Source: Lacrimispora xylanisolvens (lineage in GTDB: Bacteria; Bacillota; Clostridia; Lachnospirales; Lachnospiraceae). Taken from it: a stretch of DNA of 56,582 bases. Both the position numbers and the translations under genes were made by a program. The DNA is taken from NCBI RefSeq assembly GCF_002934545.1, contig NZ_PTJA01000021.1, positions 1-56,582 on the forward strand, read 5' to 3'. Position 1 is the stretch's first letter. Every line of letters begins with the position of its first letter. Below, one piece after another: positions 7,724 to 15,580 of the stretch. The notes beneath the pieces were generated by a model that saw nothing but the letters and a program-made list of their open reading frames with translations, searched no databases and was not told where the DNA came from.

Positions 7724-8836
7724 CTACTTTAATGCTTCTATCAGTGAAATCAGGGTCAGTGACTGCCCATATGCCATGGGACGAATTGTTATATTTTTAT
7801 AGTGCTCTGCATTGTAACCCATACCAGTTCCTGCGGAAACATTTAAGACGGTTCCGTCTTCTGCTATATTATTGCAGATTCCTTCAACAGCCCTGGCTGC
7901 ACAGTCATGATATGTTTCATTTAAAATTCCCATTTTAATCCCTTTTAAAATACCACCTGCAATAGCTGCAGATCCCGATACTTCTTCATAGCTATCCGGA
8001 TCAGTAAGAACGGTATGCCACAGCCCGGAAGGAGCCTGTAAATCTTTTAGGGCATTCACCTGGGCTTTGTAGGTATCTGTCAGATAGGTGAGAAGTCCCG
8101 GATCCAGAGTTTGATCAAATGACTCAATCAGTTCCAGAATTCCATAGGTAAACCAGGAATTGCCTCTGCACCAGAAAATTCCGCCAAAATTACTGTTCAG
8201 GGGAAAACTCCAGCCATGATAAAACAATCCGGTATGTTTGTCATATAAATATTTGATATGAAGTAATACCTGATGGAGAGTTTCCCCTATCCATTCCTCA
8301 TTTTTGAAACGATGTCCCATTTTATTTAAAAACAGAACTGCCATAAATAATGTATCTATCCACATTTCACCTTCATTTAACAACACACCATCACGGTTTC
8401 CGATTGCAGTTACTACATGCTGGAAGCCGCCTTCTTTTGTTTTCGGCAGTTCGTTCATCAGCCAGTGCGCATGATCCAGACAGAGTTTTTCGTAATCCGG
8501 GTTTTGAAACGCATCCAGCAGTTGGGCTAAAACAAGATAGGGAGCCGTAGTATTTATATTTTTGCTGGGGAGACCTTTCTGCAGATTATTTTGAAACCAG
8601 CGGTCAAAAAAATCTAAGTAACGGTCATCTCCATAAAAACTCTGAAGTTTTAACAGTCCATATAGACCTACGCCCTGAGGCCAGTCCCATTCTTCAATGC
8701 CAAAATCTCTGGCAATAATACCGCGGCTTGCATCTTCCTTTCCCACTGAGCGGTCGTTTTCATAATTACCGCCTCCCAGATTCATCAGTTTGTCCATCAC
8801 AAGATGGATTTTCGGAAGTAATTCCTTGTTTGTCAT
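7724..8836 (-). CDS. Glycoside hydrolase family 88/105 (unsaturated uronyl hydrolase)
   Basis: About 370 residues forming an alpha/alpha-barrel enzyme of the GH105 (YteR/YesR) group, which hydrates and releases the 4,5-unsaturated uronic acid left at oligosaccharide ends by polysaccharide lyases. Motifs seen: WPQGVGLYGL near residue 57, the catalytic-Asp segment GEMWIDTLFM (Asp about 161), GLFYHGW, and WCRGNSWF. No signal peptide, so it acts on imported oligosaccharides. The in-frame ATG at 8851 lies before the ribosome site GGAGGAG, so the ATG at 8836, one base after the regulator's stop, is the likely start. Last gene of the leftward operon. Confidence 0.85.
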   Translation of the reverse strand: MTNKELLPKIHLVMDKLMNLGGGNYENDRSVGKEDASRGIIARDFGIEEWDWPQGVGLYGLLKLQSFYGDDRYLDFFDRWFQNNLQKGLPSKNINTTAPYLVLAQLLDAFQNPDYEKLCLDHAHWLMNELPKTKEGGFQHVVTAIGNRDGVLLNEGEMWIDTLFMAVLFLNKMGHRFKNEEWIGETLHQVLLHIKYLYDKHTGLFYHGWSFPLNSNFGGIFWCRGNSWFTYGILELIESFDQTLDPGLLTYLTDTYKAQVNALKDLQAPSGLWHTVLTDPDSYEEVSGSAAIAGGILKGIKMGILNETYHDCAARAVEGICNNIAEDGTVLNVSAGTGMGYNAEHYKNITIRPMAYGQSLTLISLIEALK

Positions 8837-8837
8837 T

Positions 8838-10364
8838 TCATTCTCCTCCATTTAATTTTTTAGCGTATGCGCTAGGTGTCATCCCCGTGCTTTTTTTGAA
8901 AATCTGGCTGAAATACTGGGGATTATTTCCACACCCTACCTGCTGGGCGATCCATTGGATCTGTTCTGTATGACCTTCTGCTAATAATTGCTTGGCTTTT
9001 TGGATGCGCAGGGCAGTGATGTAGTTGGAAAATTTTTGTTTTGTTTCTTTACTGAAACGTTTGCTGACATAATCTACATTCATAAAAAGATAATTTTCGG
9101 CGATGCATTTTAATGTAAGATTGGGATCCTCCAGATGCTCCACCACATATCGAATGATTTTGTCGATGAAAGGGCTGTAATGCGGGGAACGGCTGGAAGG
9201 TTTTTTCAAAATTTCGTTTAGCTTTCGGCACAGCATGTGTCTAATTTCAGAATATTCTGTCTGCTGGTTTAAGTCCATCAGGTACTCTGTGGTATCCACC
9301 GATGACAGATAACTGGTTTCTGTAGCCAGTTTAATTAAAATTCGTGATCCGGCCTGCTTTAAAAAATCCGTGTTGCTGATATCGTTTAAAGTTGCAGTAA
9401 GATTCTCCACACAGGCTTTCCGTTCCGGTTCTTCTGCTACGATTAACCGTGCAGTCAGTTCCTCTATTTTAGTAATTAGATTTTTATAATTGCAGATGGG
9501 AACCGGTTCCAGGCCATTCATATAATAAATAATTCCATAACGCCTTATTTTTGTGATCAGATTTTTCAAAAGCTGTTCCAGGCTATTGATGGTGAATCGT
9601 TTATAGTCTAACTGAAATGGCAGCTCCTTTGGTTTTAAGGTCTGCATAAACAAATCGAATTTGTCGTAGGAAGCCTGATATTTTTCAAAAAATAGAATCA
9701 GTGAATTCTTCACATAGATACAATACAGCTCAATGCCAGGGGCATGCTCAGCCATATAGTCATAAATACGGCTTAAAACGGAATTTAAATATTCTTCTTC
9801 TAAATAGTGTAAGAAGCACAATTCATACCCTGTCTGATAGAAATCCATAAATCCTGAATAAGCATCCCAGGAAAATTTAGCAGGATCAGACTTAAAGATC
9901 TGCTCATTAATTATATTTCCCATAATGCTGTGGTGGAGATTGACCGTCAGCGCCTTCTGGCGTTCCTTTAAATCCTGAAAAGCCTGGCGGTGGTAGTATT
10001 CCTTTATGATATCTTTCATGCTTTCTACGATTTGCTCCTCGTTGCAGGGCTTGAGCAGATAATGGTGGACCCGGTATTTCATTGCCTGCTTTGCATATTC
10101 GAATTCTCCGAATCCGGACAGCAGTATAAACTGGGTGTCCATATGGGCCTCATAGATACGCTCTATTAATTCCAATCCCGACAGGCCGGGCATGCGGATA
10201 TCGGTCATTACAATATGGGGTGATTCATCGAGAATCATATGATAGGCTTCGATACCGTCACGGCATGTTCCTACCAGTTCAATGCCAAGGCTGTTCCAGT
10301 CAATCAGGGAGGAAATTGATTCCCGTATTACCCGTTCGTCATCGGCAATTATTAATTTAAGCAT
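8838..10364 (-). CDS. YesN-type response regulator (REC + AraC HTH)
   Basis: A 508-residue DNA-binding response regulator. The receiver domain fills residues 1-125 (ADDERVIRESI, phospho-acceptor in VMTDIRMPG at Asp55, Lys in LLKPCNEEQ). A long middle region follows, and the last ~100 residues are an AraC-family double helix-turn-helix, with YVSKRFSKETKQKFSNYI and VGCGNNPQYFSQIFKKSTG. It lies two bases after the kinase gene and is coupled to GH105, so it probably controls this sugar locus through the kinase. The natural target is presumably the divergent region at 12.14-12.35 kb. Confidence 0.9.
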   Translation of the reverse strand: MLKLIIADDERVIRESISSLIDWNSLGIELVGTCRDGIEAYHMILDESPHIVMTDIRMPGLSGLELIERIYEAHMDTQFILLSGFGEFEYAKQAMKYRVHHYLLKPCNEEQIVESMKDIIKEYYHRQAFQDLKERQKALTVNLHHSIMGNIINEQIFKSDPAKFSWDAYSGFMDFYQTGYELCFLHYLEEEYLNSVLSRIYDYMAEHAPGIELYCIYVKNSLILFFEKYQASYDKFDLFMQTLKPKELPFQLDYKRFTINSLEQLLKNLITKIRRYGIIYYMNGLEPVPICNYKNLITKIEELTARLIVAEEPERKACVENLTATLNDISNTDFLKQAGSRILIKLATETSYLSSVDTTEYLMDLNQQTEYSEIRHMLCRKLNEILKKPSSRSPHYSPFIDKIIRYVVEHLEDPNLTLKCIAENYLFMNVDYVSKRFSKETKQKFSNYITALRIQKAKQLLAEGHTEQIQWIAQQVGCGNNPQYFSQIFKKSTGMTPSAYAKKLNGGE

Positions 10365-10366
10365 GA

Positions 10367-12139
10367 TTATTCTCCTTTCGTATCCATAACGTCTTCCGGA
10401 GTCCGGCTCAGAGGAAAAGAAAGCTGTGCGACTGCCTGGTCGTCCTCATTATAGAGGGTGAGGCCGTAGTGTTCTCCGTAAGTCAGCTTCATTCGCTCCG
10501 ATATATTTAACAGGCCGATTCCAAAACCATGAGGTTCTGCTTCCCGTTTTTTCAATTTGTTTATCAGATCTTCTTCAAAGGCGGAGCTGTTATTTCTGAC
10601 TGTGACAATAAGGGAAGCACCGTCTGCTTCAGCTGTAATTAAAATCCGGCATCCTTCTGTATTTTCTTCCAGTCCATATCGTATTGCATTTTCTACCAGG
10701 GGCTGGAGCGTCAGTTTTAACACATAATAACCGACCAGATTTTCAGGGGCGGATATTTCATATTCCAGCCGGTCTTCATACCGGAATTTCTGAATGGTCA
10801 TATAACATTGCACCAGCTCAAGTTCCCTGCTTAAAGGTACCTGCTTGCTTTTCTGGTCCAGTGTGATACGAAGGAGAGTTCCCAGAGATTCTGTCATGGA
10901 AGAGATATCTTTTGCGCCAATTGTCTTTGCCCTCCAGTTGATTGATTCCAAGGTATTGTATAAAAAGTGAGGGTTCATTTGTGTCTCCAGCGCTTTTAGC
11001 TGAGCTTCCTTAATCAGTATTTTATTCAGGTAATTCGTTTTAATCAGCTGATTTACTTTATCCACCATCTGGTCAAAACGGGAGTGCAGAATCCCTAATT
11101 CATCCGTACGTTTGCTGTAATCATAGGAAACCTGGGGTATTTCAGTCTGCCCTGCTGCAAAGCGTTCCATTTTTAAAATGAGATTATCAAAATGTCTCGT
11201 GATTGAGTCAATTAAGGAAGAGGACATCAGGATAGCCAGTCCAATGGAGACTGCTATGATAATCAGGCAGATTTCCAGACTTGCGCGGAGAGAATCTGCA
11301 ATGCTGCCATAGGGAATCAGACAGACATAATCCCAGCCATATTCCGGTATGATTCCTTTGACATAAAAGAAACTGTTTCCATCTTTATTTACAAGTCCAT
11401 ATCTGGAATGAAAATATGTTCCAAAGAGAGTTTTATGGTCAGTCTTAATATTGGAAGAATTATAAATTAAGTTCTCCTGACTGGAAAGAATATAGCGGGT
11501 ATCATCATTAAAATGACTGGTGTTAGTGGCACCATTTATGAGCCCGTCAACGTTAATGCTTACAATCAGTGTTCCCAGCGAATCAAGGGTCAGATACTCT
11601 GTACGCAGTAAATGCTTGACCATAAATAAACCATATTGATCACTGTAGTCGGTAATCCAGATGGTTCGTCCCCTGGCGTCTTCGGCTCTTGTGACGAGAT
11701 CCTCAACCACGGATTCAGGGAGTGTTTTGCCAGCTGCAATATGAGTATGGATGGAGTACCGGTCCTGATAAAGACTCATAAAGTTAATGTTATTTTTGCG
11801 GAAGGTAAAATAATATTCATTCAAAACCCCGTAGAGTGATTTGTATGCAATGGAACGGTCCTGGATGCTTTTAGAATCTTTTAAGATACCTAGTCCGTTC
11901 TGTATATTGATATCAGCCAGAAACATATCAGCCATTGTAGATATATTATCCAGCCGGTTATTTAACTCTTTGCCCGTATAGGATAAAGAGGAAGCCACAG
12001 ACTGGTAAAGCACTTTTTGATTGGCCTTTGTAATCAGCTGAATACTAAAAAGAGAGGCCAAAGCCAAAAGGATAATGCAAAAAAATACAATGGAATGAAT
12101 CTTCTTTTTTAAAGAGAGATTTCTTATAAAATGCTTCAT
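10367..12139 (-). CDS. YesM-type sensor histidine kinase
   Basis: A 590-residue membrane sensor kinase. A first membrane helix lies near residues 15-35, followed by a large extracellular sensor domain (to ~280, Cache-like by arrangement), a second helix (~287-310), a HAMP linker and the HisKA-type block with QMNPHFLYNTLESINW (His391). The ATPase domain shows TLQPLVENAIRYG and GIGLLNISERM. YesM kinases typically sense sugars or sugar-loaded binding proteins. Partner of the response regulator immediately downstream. No ideal ribosome site is visible before the ATG, but the start is supported by the membrane-helix position. Confidence 0.9.
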   Translation of the reverse strand: MKHFIRNLSLKKKIHSIVFFCIILLALASLFSIQLITKANQKVLYQSVASSLSYTGKELNNRLDNISTMADMFLADINIQNGLGILKDSKSIQDRSIAYKSLYGVLNEYYFTFRKNNINFMSLYQDRYSIHTHIAAGKTLPESVVEDLVTRAEDARGRTIWITDYSDQYGLFMVKHLLRTEYLTLDSLGTLIVSINVDGLINGATNTSHFNDDTRYILSSQENLIYNSSNIKTDHKTLFGTYFHSRYGLVNKDGNSFFYVKGIIPEYGWDYVCLIPYGSIADSLRASLEICLIIIAVSIGLAILMSSSLIDSITRHFDNLILKMERFAAGQTEIPQVSYDYSKRTDELGILHSRFDQMVDKVNQLIKTNYLNKILIKEAQLKALETQMNPHFLYNTLESINWRAKTIGAKDISSMTESLGTLLRITLDQKSKQVPLSRELELVQCYMTIQKFRYEDRLEYEISAPENLVGYYVLKLTLQPLVENAIRYGLEENTEGCRILITAEADGASLIVTVRNNSSAFEEDLINKLKKREAEPHGFGIGLLNISERMKLTYGEHYGLTLYNEDDQAVAQLSFPLSRTPEDVMDTKGE

Positions 12140-12176
12140 AAAAACCGCCTTTCGGGTCTGTAGTAATGACAGCTAA

Positions 12177-12205
12177 ATTATATATAAAACATTTTGCCAA
12201 TACAA
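12177..12205 (-). promoter_or_regulatory. Promoter of the leftward kinase/regulator/GH105 operon
   Basis: On the minus strand TTGTAT (12205-12200), a 17-nt spacer and TATAAT (12182-12177), 38 nt before the kinase start. Confidence 0.65.
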
Positions 12206-12278
12206 CCGGTAAGCACAAAGAACTATTCAAATTATACACACAACACGGTTTTTTCAACCTGGAAGCCGGTTTTAATCA

Positions 12279-12307
12279 TTTACTGGGATTAGAGAGGGAA
12301 GTATAAT
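12279..12307 (+). promoter_or_regulatory. Promoter of the rightward ABC/GH2 operon
   Basis: TTTACT (12279-12284), 17-nt spacer, TATAAT (12302-12307), about 45 nt before the solute-binding protein start. The -35 is suboptimal, which fits an activator-dependent promoter. Confidence 0.65.
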
Positions 12308-12351
12308 AAAAACCGCCTGATATACGAAAAAAATGATTGGAGGAAGGTTAT

Positions 12352-13722
12352 ATGAAGAAAAAATTAGGGTTACTTATTGCTGCAGTTATTGCATCGGCGT
12401 CCCTTTCCGGCTGCGGAGGCGGCGGTACAGCAACTACTGCAGATACAACGGGATCTACAGCAGCTGGGTCTACAGCAGCAGAAACCACAAAGGCAGCTGC
12501 GGGGGATGAAAGCGGAAAGCTGAAGCTAACCATGAGTTGGTGGGGAAATCAGGTCAGAAACGAGAAGACACAGGCAGCACTTGATTTGTATTCAGAGCAG
12601 AATCCTGGCACAGTAATAGAAGGGCAGTTCTCTGAGTGGTCTGATTACTGGAATAAACTGGCCACATCTGCAGCTGGTCAGGCAATTCCTGATATTGTTC
12701 AGATGGATTATTCATTTATTGACCAGTATGTAAAAAACGGACTTCTGGTGGATTTGACACCCTATATCAAAGATGGCACTTTGGACGCCTCAAATATCTC
12801 TGACAATACCATGGCAAGCGGTACGGTGAACGGAGGCGTGTATGCAGTCTGTGCAGGAATTAATGCACCATCACTGCTGTATAATAAGACTCTTTTAGAT
12901 AAAAATGGTATTGTAGTCAAGGACTATATGACAACCGATGAATTTATTGATTTATGCCGTGAGGTTTATAAGAAGACCGGGTATAAAACAAACATTGCCT
13001 ATTACAATGCAGGTGCGTTTCTGGATTATTTCATGAGGGGAAATGATGTTGTTCTCTATGGAGATAAGAAGATGGGCGGAGAGGAAAAAGATTATCTTCC
13101 ATTCTTCCAGATGTATGAAACAGGTATTAAAGAAGGATGGTTTATAGATCCAGGCGTATTTGCTGAGCTTTCCATCGGTTCCGTAGAACAGGAGCCCCTG
13201 GTTTACGGCTCCAGTCCTGAAACCATGTCCTGGTGCGCTTTCTATAATTCAAACCAGCTGACTGCAATGCAAAAAGCGGCTCCGGAAGGGATGGAGATTG
13301 GTATCACTACCTGGCCTTCAGCAGATCCGAAAAAATCCGGTTATTTAAAATCCAGTCAGTTCTTCTCTGTAGGAGCTCATTCAAAGAATCCGGAAGAAGC
13401 AGTAAAGGTGATTAACTTTTTAACCAATTCCACCGATGCAAATAACATTTTACTGGGTGAACGGGGAGTTCCGGCTTCCAGTGTGATTGCCAAGGAACTG
13501 GCACCGAAGATGAGTGATGTGGAACAGAAAGTCATTCATTATGTCAATGAAGTAGTTACTCCAAACTGTTCCCCTATCAACCCGCCCCAGCCAGATGGTG
13601 CAAGCGAAGTTTCAAATCTGTTAAACCAGGTACAGGAACAGGTTTGCTATAGTGTATACGATGCCGAAACAGCCGCTAAAGAATTCTATAACGGGGCCAA
13701 CGAAATTATGAGCAAGAAATAG
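12352..13722 (+). CDS. Sugar ABC transporter solute-binding lipoprotein
   Basis: A 456-residue extracellular binding protein of the family-1 (MalE-like) type. The N-terminus is a lipoprotein signal: MKKK, a hydrophobic core, then the lipobox LSGC with the Cys at about residue 22. A Gly/Thr/Ala-rich tether follows, and the mature fold starts near LKLTMSWWGNQVRNEKTQAA, typical of oligosaccharide-binding members. It should deliver oligosaccharides to the two permeases downstream. GGAGGAAGG at 12339-12347 sets the start at ATG 12352. An intercistronic hairpin follows, consistent with higher expression than the permeases. Confidence 0.9.
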   Translation: MKKKLGLLIAAVIASASLSGCGGGGTATTADTTGSTAAGSTAAETTKAAAGDESGKLKLTMSWWGNQVRNEKTQAALDLYSEQNPGTVIEGQFSEWSDYWNKLATSAAGQAIPDIVQMDYSFIDQYVKNGLLVDLTPYIKDGTLDASNISDNTMASGTVNGGVYAVCAGINAPSLLYNKTLLDKNGIVVKDYMTTDEFIDLCREVYKKTGYKTNIAYYNAGAFLDYFMRGNDVVLYGDKKMGGEEKDYLPFFQMYETGIKEGWFIDPGVFAELSIGSVEQEPLVYGSSPETMSWCAFYNSNQLTAMQKAAPEGMEIGITTWPSADPKKSGYLKSSQFFSVGAHSKNPEEAVKVINFLTNSTDANNILLGERGVPASSVIAKELAPKMSDVEQKVIHYVNEVVTPNCSPINPPQPDGASEVSNLLNQVQEQVCYSVYDAETAAKEFYNGANEIMSKK

Positions 13723-13734
13723 TGAATCAGAAGA

Positions 13735-13767
13735 ATACGGGGGCAGAGACAGCTTTGCCCCCTGTAT
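13735..13767 (+). other. Intercistronic hairpin after the binding-protein gene
   Basis: A strong stem (ATACGGGGGCAGAG against CTTTGCCCCCTGTAT, with a small bulge) without a following T run. Such hairpins between binding-protein and permease genes usually protect the upstream message or partly end transcription, giving excess binding protein. Confidence 0.7.
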
Positions 13768-13804
13768 AGTCAAGAAGACGGTTATCTATGAATGGAGGAT
13801 GTCT

Positions 13805-14716
13805 ATGAAAGATACGTTAGGTGCAGGACTCAGACATTTCCTGAACAAAGAAAGCACAGCGGGAGTGGTATTCAGCCTTCCTTTTATTGTTGGATTTCTG
13901 CTGTTTATGGTTGTACCTATGGGAATTTCCTTTTACTATTCTTTATGTGATTATAATATTTTATCTCCGCCTGTTTTTACAGGACTAAATAATTACATAA
14001 AAATGTTTACTGATGATAATGTGTTTTATAAAACCATAGGAGTCACGTTTTATTTTGCCTTTGTATCGGTTCCTCTGCGTCTGATCTTTGCGCTTATGGT
14101 AGCCCTGCTTCTGCTGAAATCATCAAAGGCAACCGGCTTTTACCGGGCGTTTTACTATCTTCCGTCCATTATCGGAGGATCTGTGGCAGTCTCCATATTA
14201 TGGAAACGGATGTTTGCAACCGATGGTGTAGTAAATCTGCTACTGGGTATTTTAGGAATACACACTAATTTTCCATGGCTTGGAAATAATAAAACGGCGA
14301 TCTGGACTCTTATTATACTGGCAATCTGGCAGTTTGGTTCTTCCATGCTGATTTTTTTATCATCTTTAAAGCAGATTCCGGTATCGCTATATGAAGCTTC
14401 CCGGGTAGACGGTGCCAATAAATTTTCCCAGTTTTTCAGGATCACGCTGCCTCTGCTGACACCCACTATTTTCTTTAATCTGGTTATGCAGATGATTAAT
14501 GGTTTTCTTGCATTTACGCAATGCTTTATTATAACCCAGGGAAAACCCCTTAACTCCACCTTATTCTATACCGTTTATATGTATCAGCAATCTTTTGAGT
14601 TTTATAACACCGGATACGGCGCTGCCCTGGCATGGGTAATGCTGCTGCTGATCTGCGTGATAACAGTGATTCTGTTTGCAACAAAAAGATTCTGGGTTTA
14701 TACGGAAGGAGTGTGA
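13805..14716 (+). CDS. Sugar ABC transporter permease (MalF/UgpA type)
   Basis: About 303 residues with six membrane helices, the first of the two transmembrane subunits of the sugar importer. The ATPase-docking EAA loop is visible as VSLYEASRVDGANKFSQFFRI-type sequence around residue 200. GGAGG at 13794-13798 lies six bases before the ATG at 13805; the ATG at 13799 is too close to it. The gene ends five bases before the second permease start. No ATPase gene is in this operon, which is usual for importers that share an MsmX-type ATPase. Confidence 0.9.
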   Translation: MKDTLGAGLRHFLNKESTAGVVFSLPFIVGFLLFMVVPMGISFYYSLCDYNILSPPVFTGLNNYIKMFTDDNVFYKTIGVTFYFAFVSVPLRLIFALMVALLLLKSSKATGFYRAFYYLPSIIGGSVAVSILWKRMFATDGVVNLLLGILGIHTNFPWLGNNKTAIWTLIILAIWQFGSSMLIFLSSLKQIPVSLYEASRVDGANKFSQFFRITLPLLTPTIFFNLVMQMINGFLAFTQCFIITQGKPLNSTLFYTVYMYQQSFEFYNTGYGAALAWVMLLLICVITVILFATKRFWVYTEGV

Positions 14717-14721
14717 GACAG

Positions 14722-15567
14722 ATGATGACCAGAAAAAAGGCAGGTAAGATTTTATACCATGTAATTGTGTGCAGCCTGGGGCTTGTAATGATTTATCCTC
14801 TGTTTTGGATGTTTATGAGTTCATTTAAGGAATCAAATACCATCTTTTTAACAGCGGGACAGTTGATTCCGGAGAAATTTGTGTTCACCAATTATACAAA
14901 CGGCTGGAAGGGATTTGCAAAAATTTCGTTTGCAGTTTTTTTTAAGAATTCTTTTTTTATAGCGATCACAGCAACATTAGGAACTGTTTTTTCTTCCGCG
15001 CTGGTAGCTTACGGACTTGCAAGATGCAGATTTTTTGGCAGAAAAATTCTGTTTGCAGCCATGCTGGTATCTATGATGCTTCCGGCACAGGTGCTCATGA
15101 TTCCCCAATATTTATGGTATCAGAAATTAGGCTGGGTAGGAAGCTACAAACCCTTGATTCTTCCCTACTGTTTTGCTATTCAGGGTTTCTTTGTTTACCT
15201 GATGATTAATTTTATAGATGGCATTCCAAGGGAGCTTGACGAGGCCGCTAAAATTGACGGCTGCTCCTATTACAGCATATTTTCCAGGATTATCATGCCA
15301 CTTATCACACCGGCGTTAATAACTGCCAGCATATTCTCCTTTATGTGGAGATGGGATGACTTCCTGTCAGCCCTGCTTTATATCAATGAATCCGCAAGGT
15401 ATCCGGTCAGTCTTGCCCTTAAACTGTTTTCTGATCCGGGATCTTCTTCGGATTATGGTGCTATGTTTGCAATGGCAAGCCTGTCCATTTTACCGGCAGT
15501 GATTATTTTTATCTGCCTGCAGAAATATCTGGTGGAGGGTATCAGTACATCGGGTTTAAAGGGATAA
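14722..15567 (+). CDS. Sugar ABC transporter permease (MalG/UgpE type)
   Basis: About 281 residues and six membrane helices. The EAA loop is GIPRELDEAAKIDGCSYYSI (about residues 170-190), the docking site for the ATP-binding subunit. Alternative in-frame starts are GTG 14713 and ATG 14725; AAGGAG at 14706-14711 serves any of them. It partners the preceding permease and is followed 13 nt later by the GH2 gene. Confidence 0.9.
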   Translation: MMTRKKAGKILYHVIVCSLGLVMIYPLFWMFMSSFKESNTIFLTAGQLIPEKFVFTNYTNGWKGFAKISFAVFFKNSFFIAITATLGTVFSSALVAYGLARCRFFGRKILFAAMLVSMMLPAQVLMIPQYLWYQKLGWVGSYKPLILPYCFAIQGFFVYLMINFIDGIPRELDEAAKIDGCSYYSIFSRIIMPLITPALITASIFSFMWRWDDFLSALLYINESARYPVSLALKLFSDPGSSSDYGAMFAMASLSILPAVIIFICLQKYLVEGISTSGLKG

Positions 15568-15580
15568 AAGGAGAAGAATC

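Larger units (their letters stand above)
12138..12318 (+). repeat. 13-bp direct repeats flanking the divergent promoters
   Basis: ATAAAAACCGCCT occurs at 12138-12150 and again at 12306-12318. The first copy overlaps the kinase start codon region; the second overlaps the -10 end and start site of the rightward promoter. They could be operator half-sites for the response regulator or another repressor, but this is inference. Confidence 0.45.

Noticed and set aside
14155-14559. 134-residue minus-strand frame in the permease gene
   Set aside because: Shadow of a membrane protein gene; no start signals.
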